This document shows, piece by piece, positions 1-6,312 of a DNA stretch of 26,015 nucleotides. The stretch comes from JACZQZ01 sp046756945 (GTDB lineage: Bacteria > Pseudomonadota > Alphaproteobacteria > Rhodospirillales > 2-02-FULL-58-16). Below the pieces are notes generated by a model. That model was not told the origin of the DNA. It did no database searches and saw only the letters and a list, made by a program, of their open reading frames with translations. Within the stretch, counting starts at the first letter, position 1. Each line of letters opens with the position of its first letter. The translations under genes and the position numbers were made by a program. The DNA is taken from the NCBI GenBank assembly GCA_046756945.1, contig JBHHXI010000027.1:1-26015 (forward strand). Direction: 5' to 3'.

Positions 1-135
1 ACCCTCTATTCCCCCCGAGCCACCCGTGCGCGGCGCGGCAAATTGCCAGTAACGCCTTGCACGGTGAGAAGCATAATGGGCAAACGGAACCACCGCCCGG
101 GCGCGAAAGGGCCGGGGAGGGCGGACCTCCCGGTA

Positions 136-151
136 TGGCACGGGCTTTGCT
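136..151 (+). promoter_or_regulatory. sigma-54 (RpoN) promoter, -24/-12
   Basis: The sequence TGGCACG-GGCT-TTGCT matches the RpoN consensus TGGCACG-N4-TTGCW at every core base, with GG and GC separated by the required 10 nt. It lies 55 nt before the GTG start at 206, so transcription would begin near 162-165. An imperfect dyad at 112-133 (CCGGGGAGG and CCTCCCGG) sits just upstream. I saw no other full match in the window. Sigma-54 promoters need an enhancer-binding activator; none is encoded here. Confidence 0.8.
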
Positions 152-205
152 GTCCAATCCCTTGGCGAAGACGGACGTCGTGTTCATCGAAAGGGGTAGC
201 GGGGC

Positions 206-652
206 GTGGCTCGGAAGGATTTCCAGCGGCTGAAGGTCCTGGTCGTGGACGGCAGCGGGCATATGCGCGACGTCCTCAGGCGGCACCTGTACGCCCTGAC
301 CATAGGCAACGTCCGCGAGGCGGCGACCGCGAAAGAGGGGCTCCGGCTGCTCGGCGAATTTACTCCCGATCTGATCATTTGCGGCCTGGAACCGGAGCGC
401 AGGGGCGGCCTGGAACTGATGGCCCGGCTGCGCGCCGGAATTGCCGGCGTGGATCCCCTGGCGCCGGTCATCACCGTCACCGGAGCCATCGATGTGGTGG
501 AGGTGCGCGCCCTGTGCGAAGCCGGGGCCGATGCGGTTCTGCCCACGCCCGTCCTGCTCAGGCGCCTTTACCTGGCGGTCGTCGACGCCCTGGATCGCTC
601 CTGCGGCGCGTGTGCGCCCGCTCAGGGAGAGCGGGAGGCGGAGACGCAATAG
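206..652 (+). CDS. Receiver-like protein lacking the phospho-acceptor Asp (pseudo-receiver)
   Basis: A stand-alone protein of 148 aa with the length and beta/alpha rhythm of a CheY-type receiver (core about residues 9-130). There is no output domain. The first strand VLVVDGS gives one acidic residue (Asp15) where receivers normally have two. The usual phospho-acceptor after the third strand is Gly60 in DLIICGLEP. Thr92 in PVITVTG fits the switch Ser/Thr. The conserved Lys before the cis-Pro is Thr114 in LPTPV. Three of five canonical receiver positions are therefore lost, so aspartyl phosphorylation is unlikely and a constitutive or protein-binding role is inferred. The start is GTG with a purine-rich AAGGGG stretch upstream. 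A sigma-54 promoter lies at 136-151, so expression is probably tied to a nitrogen, flagellar or stress activator. The partner is unknown. Confidence 0.85.
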   Translation: MARKDFQRLKVLVVDGSGHMRDVLRRHLYALTIGNVREAATAKEGLRLLGEFTPDLIICGLEPERRGGLELMARLRAGIAGVDPLAPVITVTGAIDVVEVRALCEAGADAVLPTPVLLRRLYLAVVDALDRSCGACAPAQGEREAETQ

Positions 653-680
653 GCCGCCGCCGCCCGCTGGCGGCGGCGGC
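653..680 (+). terminator. GC-rich hairpin after the pseudo-receiver gene
   Basis: A perfect 12-bp stem with a 4-nt loop starts one base after the TAG stop (arms 653-664 and 669-680, alternating GCC/GGC). No T-run follows, so it may be a Rho-assisted terminator or an mRNA-stabilising hairpin. Confidence 0.45.
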
Positions 681-740
681 GTGGTTGTGCTATGGTCGCG
701 GCGCTTCGGCAATGTCATTACATATTGAAGGACGTGTATC

Positions 741-1136
741 ATGGCCAAAGATGCCAATGGCCGATCACCCCGTGCCGCGATCCTCGGACTGAGAGGCATC
801 GCCGTGGCGGCCTTGTTCGGCGCCACGCTTGCATTGGGTGCCTCGCCGGCCGAGGCGGCGCTGTCCGCCGATCAGGTCAAGCGGCAGGTGGAGACGCGAT
901 ACGGCGTCACGGTACTGCGCATAAAGCCGATGACGGAATTTGGGCGGAGCGCCTACGCCGTCACCATCATGAACCCCGGCGGCGCCTTCAACGAGGCGTT
1001 CCAGGTCAACACCCTGGTCATCGATGCGGAAACCGGGCGGCCCATCATCCAGTACCGCCAGGGCCCCGGCGGTCTGCATCCGGCGGCGCCCCCGGTATCG
1101 TCCAGGTCCCGTCCCAACACCGCGTCGACACCGTAA
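741..1136 (+). CDS. Secreted PepSY-like small protein
   Basis: 131 aa. Residues 1-39 form an Arg-containing n-region, a hydrophobic stretch (IAVAALFGATLALG) and a SPAEAA cleavage site, so export to the periplasm is likely. The mature part follows the PepSY pattern: a helix (DQVKRQVETRYG), a strand (VTVLRIKPM), SAYAVTIM, and VNTLVIDAETGRPI ending in the typical DAxTG turn. PepSY domains are found in peptidase inhibitors and redox or regulatory periplasmic proteins; no specific role can be assigned. The tail after residue 110 is Pro/Ser-rich and probably disordered. GAAGGA lies 9 nt before the ATG. It follows the pseudo-receiver by 88 nt with a hairpin between, so it may be transcribed separately. 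It converges with gcdH. Confidence 0.75.
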   Translation: MAKDANGRSPRAAILGLRGIAVAALFGATLALGASPAEAALSADQVKRQVETRYGVTVLRIKPMTEFGRSAYAVTIMNPGGAFNEAFQVNTLVIDAETGRPIIQYRQGPGGLHPAAPPVSSRSRPNTASTP

Positions 1137-1169
1137 GCGGGACACCGGCGGGGCGCGGGCCCTTGGCGG

Positions 1170-2351
1170 TCAGCCGGTGAACGCCTGGATTCCGGTCTGG
1201 GCGCGGCCCAGGATCAGGGCATGGATGTCGTGGGTGCCCTCGTAGGTATTGACGGTTTCCAGGTTCATCATGTGGCGGATGACGTGGAACTCGTCGGCGA
1301 TGCCGTTGGCCCCGTGCATGTCGCGGGACATGCGGGCGATGTCCAGGGCCTTGCCCGCGGAATTGCGCTTGATCAGTGAGATGTTCTCGGGCGGGCAGCG
1401 GTCCTCGTCGAGCAGCCGGCCCACCCTCAGGCACGCCTGCAGGCCGATGGCGATCTCGGTCTGCATGTCGGCCAGCTTCTTCTGGATGAGCTGGTTGGCG
1501 GCCAGCGGCCGGCCGAACTGCTCGCGCTCCAGGGTGTAGCGGCGTGCCGCGCGCCAGCAGAACTCGGCCGCGCCCAGCGCCCCCCAGGCGATGCCGTAGC
1601 GCGCCTTGTTCAGGCAGCCGAAGGGGCCGGCAAGACCCTGCACGTCGGGGAACATGTTCTCTTCGGGCACGAGGACCTCGTCCATGACGACCTCGCCGGT
1701 GGACGAGATGCGCATGGAGAACTTGCCCTCGATCTTGGGCGTGCTCAGGCCCTGCATGCCGTTTTCCAGGATGAAGCCGCGGATGACCCCGTCCAGTTTG
1801 GCCCAGATGATGAAGACGTCGGCCATCGACGCGTTGGTGATCCACGTCTTGGCGCCGCTGAGGCGGTAACCGCCGTCCGCCTCGACGGCCCGGGTTTGCA
1901 TGGCGCCCGGGTCCGAGCCGTGGTCGGGCTCGGTGAGGCCGAAACAGCCCACCCATTCGCCGGTGGCCAGCCTGGGCAGGTATTTGCGGCGCTGATCCTC
2001 GGTGCCGTAGGCGTGGATGGGGTGCATGACCAGCGACGACTGCACGCTCATGAACGAGCGGTACGCGGAGTCGACGCGCTCCACCTCGCGCGCCGCCAGG
2101 CCATAGCAGACATGGTTGACCCCGGCCCCGCCGTACTCCTCGGGCAGGGTCGGGCCGAGCAGGCCCAGCGCGCCCATCTCGTTGACGATGGCGCGGTCGA
2201 AGTGTTCGTTCCGGTTGGCCTCGAGCACGCGGGGCATCAGCTTTTCCTGGGCGTAGTCGCGCGCCGTGTCGCGGACCAGGCGCTCGTCCTCGCTCAACTG
2301 GTCTTCCAGGAAGAAGGGATCGTCCCAGCGAAAGGGCGTTTTGGGTGCCAT
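1170..2351 (-). CDS. gcdH: Glutaryl-CoA dehydrogenase (acyl-CoA dehydrogenase family)
   Basis: 393 aa from the ATG at 2351, which follows AGGGGGATATGGAACC. An in-frame ATG at 2414 would add 21 residues unlike the family. The enzyme oxidatively decarboxylates glutaryl-CoA to crotonyl-CoA with FAD, in lysine, hydroxylysine and tryptophan breakdown, passing electrons to ETF. Visible family features are the N-terminal FRWDDPFFLEDQL start, the FAD/substrate segment CFGLTEPDHGSDPGAM, KTWITNASMADVFIIWAK, the R-helix RYTLEREQFGRPLAANQLIQ, and the C-terminal TYEGTHDIHALILGRA. Glu371 of that last motif is the expected catalytic base. Length is normal for the bacterial enzyme. The gene stands alone: its 3' end converges with the PepSY-like gene and its 5' end faces the regulatory gap at 2352-2753. 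No acyl-CoA transferase or LysR regulator is adjacent in this window. Confidence 0.93.
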   Translation of the reverse strand: MAPKTPFRWDDPFFLEDQLSEDERLVRDTARDYAQEKLMPRVLEANRNEHFDRAIVNEMGALGLLGPTLPEEYGGAGVNHVCYGLAAREVERVDSAYRSFMSVQSSLVMHPIHAYGTEDQRRKYLPRLATGEWVGCFGLTEPDHGSDPGAMQTRAVEADGGYRLSGAKTWITNASMADVFIIWAKLDGVIRGFILENGMQGLSTPKIEGKFSMRISSTGEVVMDEVLVPEENMFPDVQGLAGPFGCLNKARYGIAWGALGAAEFCWRAARRYTLEREQFGRPLAANQLIQKKLADMQTEIAIGLQACLRVGRLLDEDRCPPENISLIKRNSAGKALDIARMSRDMHGANGIADEFHVIRHMMNLETVNTYEGTHDIHALILGRAQTGIQAFTG

Positions 2352-2753
2352 GGTTCCATATCCCCCTATGGGCAGGCTGTCCTCCGGCGCCGGTGCCCGG
2401 GTGGACAATGCCATGCTCCGGCCCTGTGGAATACACCCGCTTAACCGTGTTGCGGGTGGCGGTCAAGGCGGCCCGGGCGGGCACAGGCCTATCCGCCGTC
2501 GGGCGGGAACGGGAGAACAAGGCAAGGACATCATTTTAAGAAAAAAATCACATAATCAGGCGTAAACGGCGCGCACGTACGGTCACAAGTGGTCAAGTGA
2601 CCGTGAAGTGTGACGCCAGTCACGGTCATTGGAAGACCGTTCCTTCACAGTCGGTCCACTTGCGTTCCACTTGGCGCGCCCGGTTAAACAACGCGGCCGG
2701 GCGTGGCGTCTCAAGGGAACCGTCGCGTTGCCAGCAAACGGAAGGAGTGGGCC
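2352..2753. other. Divergent intergenic region between gcdH and a secreted-protein gene
   Basis: No credible gene lies in these 402 bases. The left part carries the gcdH ribosome-binding site. An A/T-rich patch at 2533-2556 (TTTTAAGAAAAAAATCACAT) is the only low-GC stretch and could hold promoter elements for either direction. The interleaved inverted repeats at 2579-2628 are listed separately. The right end holds the AAGGAG of the gene at 2754. Confidence 0.6.
2579..2628. promoter_or_regulatory. Three alternating ACGGTCA half-sites (candidate operator)
   Basis: ACGGTCAC (2579-2586) is the exact reverse complement of GTGACCGT (2597-2604). The same middle copy, extended as TGACCGTGA (2598-2606), is the exact reverse complement of TCACGGTCA (2620-2628). 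The half-site orientation is therefore forward, reverse, forward. This fits a multimeric regulator-binding site for gcdH or the gene at 2754. It could also form two mutually exclusive hairpins if transcribed. Confidence 0.5.
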
Positions 2754-3101
2754 ATGACTTACACGACCATGACCGCCAAGATCCTCAAGACCGCAGTGCT
2801 CGGGGGCCTCGCTGCCACCGCATTGGCCGTGGCGCTGGGGGTCGGGTTCCGGGCAACGGCCTCCGCTCAATCCGCGTGCACGACCCGTGCGGAGGTGACG
2901 AAACAGCTGGACAGCCGGTACTCGGAAGCCCCGGTCGCCATTGGGCTCTCGCGCAACGGCGGCGTCGTCGAGGTGTTCGCCAGCACCGACGGCTCTACCT
3001 GGACAATGATCATCACCATGCCCGACGGCACGAGTTGCATGATGGCGGCGGGGGAGGCGTGGGAGAACCTGCCGGCCCTGTGGCGGGGCCCCAAGGCGTG
3101 A
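2754..3101 (+). CDS. Small secreted protein, conserved type, unknown function
   Basis: 115 aa from the ATG preceded by GGAAGGAGTGGGCC. A longer in-frame start at 2703 lacks such a site. A signal peptide is clear: KILK, then a hydrophobic core (VLGGLAATALAVALGV), then ATASA and cleavage near residue 38. The mature protein of about 77 residues begins with a helix (TRAEVTKQLDSRY). It then has strand-like blocks (APVAIGLSRNGGVVEVFAS and STWTMIITMPDGTSCMMAAG) and a final WENLPALWRGPKA. Cys residues at the start (SACTT) and at TSCMM could pair in the periplasm. The arrangement resembles short secreted proteins I associate with Rhodospirillales. I know of no tested function. Confidence 0.75.
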   Translation: MTYTTMTAKILKTAVLGGLAATALAVALGVGFRATASAQSACTTRAEVTKQLDSRYSEAPVAIGLSRNGGVVEVFASTDGSTWTMIITMPDGTSCMMAAGEAWENLPALWRGPKA

Positions 3102-3117
3102 CCCCGTTTGCCGGCCA

Positions 3118-3531
3118 CTAGGATAAAAGCGCCGGAGCGCCCTGGGACGGCCCGTTCATGGGTGTGGCGGTGAGCAGGCCACTGGCGATGCTCTTGTCGA
3201 TGGCGATCAGGGAGTGCAGGTGTTCGGCACTCGGCTCGGCCAGGGCCATGATGGTCTGGCTGTCGACGAAGATGCTGAGGCTGAGAATATTGGTCTTGAG
3301 ATCGTCCGGCAGTCCGTTGCCGTCCGCGGCCACGGCCGCCTGAATGAAGGTCCACAGCATCTGGTGGAACTTCAGCGCCGCGGAATACGCATCGTAATCC
3401 TCTACGGCCTTGCTCGCCTCCTCAAGCCGGAACACCGCCTTGGCGAAGGCCAGGCCGTCCATCTCCCGCTGGGACAGGGCGGAGAGTATGACCTGCTCGT
3501 ATGTGGCGACCTTTCTCGTGCTCGTGGCCAT
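3118..3531 (-). CDS. flaF: Flagellar biosynthesis regulator FlaF
   Basis: 137 aa from the ATG at 3531, with GAGGA about 8 nt upstream; an in-frame TTG five codons earlier is less likely. FlaF is a small helical protein specific to alphaproteobacteria that acts with FlbT in flagellin production and secretion. Family features are the helix YDAYSAALKFHQMLWTFIQAAV, the segment LPDDLKTNILSLSIFVDSQT, and the C-terminal LHSLIAIDKSIASGLL, matching the usual 'NRxLW...LP..LR..I.SLs.wV...I.iNr.i..GL' pattern. It lies directly downstream of flagellin on the same strand with a 90-nt gap, the common flagellin-flaF order. The start codon of flbT is not in the window. The protein is slightly longer than typical FlaF, owing to a C-terminal Pro/Gly-rich tail. 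Confidence 0.85.
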   Translation of the reverse strand: MATSTRKVATYEQVILSALSQREMDGLAFAKAVFRLEEASKAVEDYDAYSAALKFHQMLWTFIQAAVAADGNGLPDDLKTNILSLSIFVDSQTIMALAEPSAEHLHSLIAIDKSIASGLLTATPMNGPSQGAPALLS

Positions 3532-3621
3532 TGGACAAATCCTCAAATTGGCAGTTGATGACGCGTTTGCTCGCCGTCGTTTCTTCGATAAATGGGCTGC
3601 GTCGCTTTTTCCTGGGGGTGA

Positions 3622-4779
3622 TTAGCCCAGTTGCAACAGGGTGAAAATCGCCGATCCGTTGTTGAACGAAAGGCTCAACGCGCCGAGCGCCAGGTCATGG
3701 CGGGTCTGCAGGGCAAGCAGGTTGGCCGCTTCCTCGTTCAAATCGGCGTTGATCAGCTTGGCCGACCCTTCCTCCAGCGTATTGATCAGGTTCTCGGTGA
3801 AGGCGAGGCGGGTGTTGATCAGGGTGTTGTTGCCGCCGAGCGTGCTCTGGGTGGTGCGCAACGTGGTCAGCGCCGCGTCGAGCTGGGCGACGGTGGTGTC
3901 GATGCCGGCGTCGGTGGCGAAGCTGTCGGCGGAATCGACGGCGCTGATGCCCAGGGTGGTCGAATTCGACGCTATCCCGGACACCGTCAGGCTGGCGGTG
4001 CCGGATTCGTTGAATTTCACGGTCAGGGTGTCGGGCGACGCCTTCAGCAGGTTTACGCCGAGGAAAGTGGTGTCGTTGACCAGGTTGTCGACCTGGACCC
4101 TGAGCGAATCGAATTGGGTCTCGGCGGCCGCCCTGAGCGTGTTGGTCGCCACGGTGCCGTTCGTCGACGTGGCCAGGCCCAGGTCCGTGGCCAGGTCGTT
4201 GACGTTGTTGGTAATCACGATGTCCCGGCCGTCGGCGGCGGTGATGACGAGCGCCGTGCCGTCGGAAACGGTCGCCGTCAGGCCGCTGATGGCGTTGATC
4301 TTGTCGCGTATGGCGGTGAACGTGTCGCCGGCCTGGTTGACGATCGTCGTCGTCGTCCCGTTGTGGGTGATGTCGAAGCTGTCGTTGTCCTCGGCGCCGG
4401 CTATCTCCGAAGTGACCGTATTCGACGCGGTGGTAACCACGTTGCCCGTGACGGTCGTCGCCACGGCCCCGGAGACCGCGCCGCCCTTTACCGAAACGGC
4501 CAGGCCCCGCATCTGATTGACCAGCGAGATGACGCTGTCGATGGCGGCGACCGCCGCGCCTACCGTGCTCGCGGCCGTGGAGATCTTGTCCTTAATGCCC
4601 AACAGGTCGCCGGCGCGGTCGGTCAGGCTTCTGGCATCGAAGAACGCGGTGGCGTTGGTGACCGCGCTGACCCGTACGCCCGTGGACAGGCGTTCCGCGG
4701 TCGCGTCGATGAGCGCCCGCGCCCGCTGCACCTGGACCAGGGTCGTGCGCGTCGCAAGACTGAGGTTGATGTCAGCCAT
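3622..4779 (-). CDS. Flagellin
   Basis: 385 aa. Filament subunit exported through the flagellar type III apparatus. The N-terminal D0/D1 region (1-100) contains the helix VQVQRARALIDATAERLSTG, matching the RLSSG signature of flagellins at residues 30-34, and continues to NQMRGLAV. Residues about 100-300 are rich in Thr, Ser, Ala and Asn and form the variable surface domain. Within it DSFDITHNGTTTTIVNQ to DGRDIVITNN looks like a flagellin-IN repeat. The C-terminal D1/D0 region (FTENLINTLEEGSAKLINADLNEEAANLLALQ, ending IFTLLQLG) matches the family end. The usual 'DDAA' after RLSSG is replaced by TNATAFFDA, so this is a divergent flagellin. The start ATG follows GAAGGTGAGGCGTA. flaF lies downstream. 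The 5' region is unusually AT-rich. Confidence 0.9.
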   Translation of the reverse strand: MADINLSLATRTTLVQVQRARALIDATAERLSTGVRVSAVTNATAFFDARSLTDRAGDLLGIKDKISTAASTVGAAVAAIDSVISLVNQMRGLAVSVKGGAVSGAVATTVTGNVVTTASNTVTSEIAGAEDNDSFDITHNGTTTTIVNQAGDTFTAIRDKINAISGLTATVSDGTALVITAADGRDIVITNNVNDLATDLGLATSTNGTVATNTLRAAAETQFDSLRVQVDNLVNDTTFLGVNLLKASPDTLTVKFNESGTASLTVSGIASNSTTLGISAVDSADSFATDAGIDTTVAQLDAALTTLRTTQSTLGGNNTLINTRLAFTENLINTLEEGSAKLINADLNEEAANLLALQTRHDLALGALSLSFNNGSAIFTLLQLG

Positions 4780-5159
4780 TACGCCTCACCTTCTGCAGGC
4801 GGTTCCGCGGCGTGCGGATGTCCCGTGTCGAGACACCGCCTTTACCGCGTCCGCCCCATTAACGGCTCAAACCCTTGAGAAATAAGAACAGGGAGCAAGA
4901 ATTACCCCCTTTTTGCTTCTCAGGGAATGAGCAATCTAAAACCAATACAATAGCTATGTATAACTGGCAATAGTTTTTATTATACTATTATTTTATTATA
5001 CTTTATATAAAATTTTATCCAATTTTCGCCGGCCGCCGGGGCGGGATCGCTCCCAGCCCCGGACAACGCCCGGCCGCGATGGCCCAGGGGCCGTTTTCGT
5101 GCTAATCCAGCGCCCGTGGAACGGCTGTGCAAGGTCCAGCCCTGATCCCGGAGCAGGCG
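4780..5159. other. AT-rich divergent spacer upstream of flagellin
   Basis: No gene is visible. Bases 4930-5025 are mostly A/T in a genome that is otherwise about two-thirds G/C, and carry an exact 12-bp direct repeat TTTTATTATACT at 4975-4986 and 4991-5002. The flagellin promoter probably lies here or just left of it. I could not find a convincing sigma-28 or sigma-54 match on the minus strand. A strong hairpin occupies 5036-5062 (CCGGGGC-GGGA, loop TCGC, TCCC-A-GCCCCGG). GGAG before 5160 serves the rightward gene. Confidence 0.55.
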
Positions 5160-5693
5160 ATGACACCATCCTCACCTGAGTGGCCGGAGGACATATTCCG
5201 CGCCCTGCGCGATATGGATGTCCGCCAGGTGGTCTATGTGCCCGATGCGGGGCATGCCCGCCTGCTCGAGCTGTGCGCGGCCGAGCCGGCCATGACCATG
5301 GTGCCCCTGACCACGGAAGAAGAGGGCATCGCGGTGTTGGCCGGCGCCTGGCTCGGCGGCCGGCGCGGCGTGCTGCTGATGCAAAGCAGCGGCATCGGCA
5401 ACTGCGTCAACATGCTGTCGTTGACCAGGAACTGCCGGTTTCCGCTGCTCATCGTGGTCACCATGCGCGGGCAGGCGGGCGAGGCCAATCCCTGGCAGGT
5501 GCCCATGGGTCGGATTTCCGGCGATGTCCTCGGCCTCGCCGGCGTCATGGTCGACGCGGTGGACGAGCCGGGCCGGGTCGGGGAAGCCGTGACCGCCGGG
5601 GGGCGCACCGCTTTCGACGGAGCGGCGGCGGTGGCGGTGCTGATCGCGCAAACGGTCGTCGGGATCAAGGATTTCGGGGAACAGGCGGAGTAA
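5160..5693 (+). CDS. ThDP-dependent decarboxylase, alpha (PYR-domain) subunit; ComD-like
   Basis: 177 aa from the ATG at 5160, with GGAG 7 nt upstream; a GTG at 5127 would extend it without a good site. This is the pyrimidine-binding half of a thiamine-diphosphate enzyme, like ComD of sulfopyruvate decarboxylase or the N-terminal half of phosphonopyruvate decarboxylase. The conserved ThDP-activating Glu lies in TTEEEGIAVLAGAWLGG, followed by GVLLMQSSGIGNCVNMLS and FPLLIVVTMRGQ, all characteristic of this subfamily. The catalytic ThDP pocket would be completed by the next gene, three bases downstream. Substrate is not determined by sequence: sulfopyruvate, phosphonopyruvate or another 3-substituted pyruvate are all possible. 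I favour a cytoplasmic heteromer with its neighbour. Confidence 0.85.
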   Translation: MTPSSPEWPEDIFRALRDMDVRQVVYVPDAGHARLLELCAAEPAMTMVPLTTEEEGIAVLAGAWLGGRRGVLLMQSSGIGNCVNMLSLTRNCRFPLLIVVTMRGQAGEANPWQVPMGRISGDVLGLAGVMVDAVDEPGRVGEAVTAGGRTAFDGAAAVAVLIAQTVVGIKDFGEQAE

Positions 5694-5696
5694 GCG

Positions 5697-6296
5697 GTGA
5701 CGCGGAGCGAGACATATCCCCTGCGCCGGCGCCGGGTCGTCGAATCCCTTCTCGCCGACCGCGGCGACCTGCTGGTCGTCGCCGGCCTGGGCGCGCCGTG
5801 CTGGGACGTGACGGCGGCCGGCGATCACGCCCTGACCTTTCCCCTGTGGGGCGCCATGGGGTCGGCGGCGCTGATCGGCCTTGGCCTGGCGCTGGCCCAG
5901 CCCGCCCGGCGCGTCCTCGTCATCACCGGCGACGGCGAGATGCTGATGGGACTGGGTGGTCTCGCCACCATCGCCGTGCAGGCGCCGGAGAACCTGGCCA
6001 TCGCCGTCCTCGACAACGAACGCTATGGCGAGACCGGCATGCAGGCGACCCACACGGCCCATGGCGTGGACCTGGCGGCGATGGCCGCGGCCGCCGGGCT
6101 GCCGGTCACCGGCACCGTCGGCGACGACGCCGGCCTCGGCGCCGCCGTCCCCGAGATCCGCGGCGCACAGGGGCCGGTCTTTTTCGTCATCAAGGTGCGC
6201 GCCGAGGACCTGCCGCTGGCCCTGCCGCCGAAGGACGGCGTCTTCCTGAAGGACCGCTTCCGCTCGGCCCTGCTCGGCGAAAAAGAAGCCGTTTAG
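5697..6296 (+). CDS. ThDP-dependent decarboxylase, beta (PP-domain) subunit; ComE-like
   Basis: 199 aa, GTG start three bases after the previous stop with GGAG upstream, so translation is coupled. This is the pyrophosphate-binding half of the split decarboxylase. The ThDP/Mg motif reads ITGDGEMLMGLGGLATIA and ends at AVLDNERYGETGMQ, giving the GDG and Asn ligands with normal spacing. GAPCWDVTAAGDHALTFPLWGAMGSA matches the substrate-side loop of ComE and phosphonopyruvate decarboxylases. Together the two subunits would decarboxylate a 3-sulfo- or 3-phosphono-pyruvate-like acid to the aldehyde. No ComA/B/C, sulfolactate dehydrogenase, Xsc or phosphonate transporter gene is nearby, so the pathway is open. 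The next gene begins 16 nt later, and its G-rich ribosome site directly abuts this stop codon. Confidence 0.85.
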   Translation: MTRSETYPLRRRRVVESLLADRGDLLVVAGLGAPCWDVTAAGDHALTFPLWGAMGSAALIGLGLALAQPARRVLVITGDGEMLMGLGGLATIAVQAPENLAIAVLDNERYGETGMQATHTAHGVDLAAMAAAAGLPVTGTVGDDAGLGAAVPEIRGAQGPVFFVIKVRAEDLPLALPPKDGVFLKDRFRSALLGEKEAV

Positions 6297-6312
6297 GGGG
6301 GGGTGCGGGCCG

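Noticed and set aside
43..792. Plus-strand open frame covering the first 800 bases
   Set aside because: Arg/Gly/Pro-rich low-complexity product in a different frame from the receiver-like gene; no ribosome site.
1045..2520. Alternative minus-strand frame over gcdH, and a plus-strand frame at 1896-2444
   Set aside because: Both are shadows of gcdH, which shows all family motifs in one frame and a good ribosome site at 2351.
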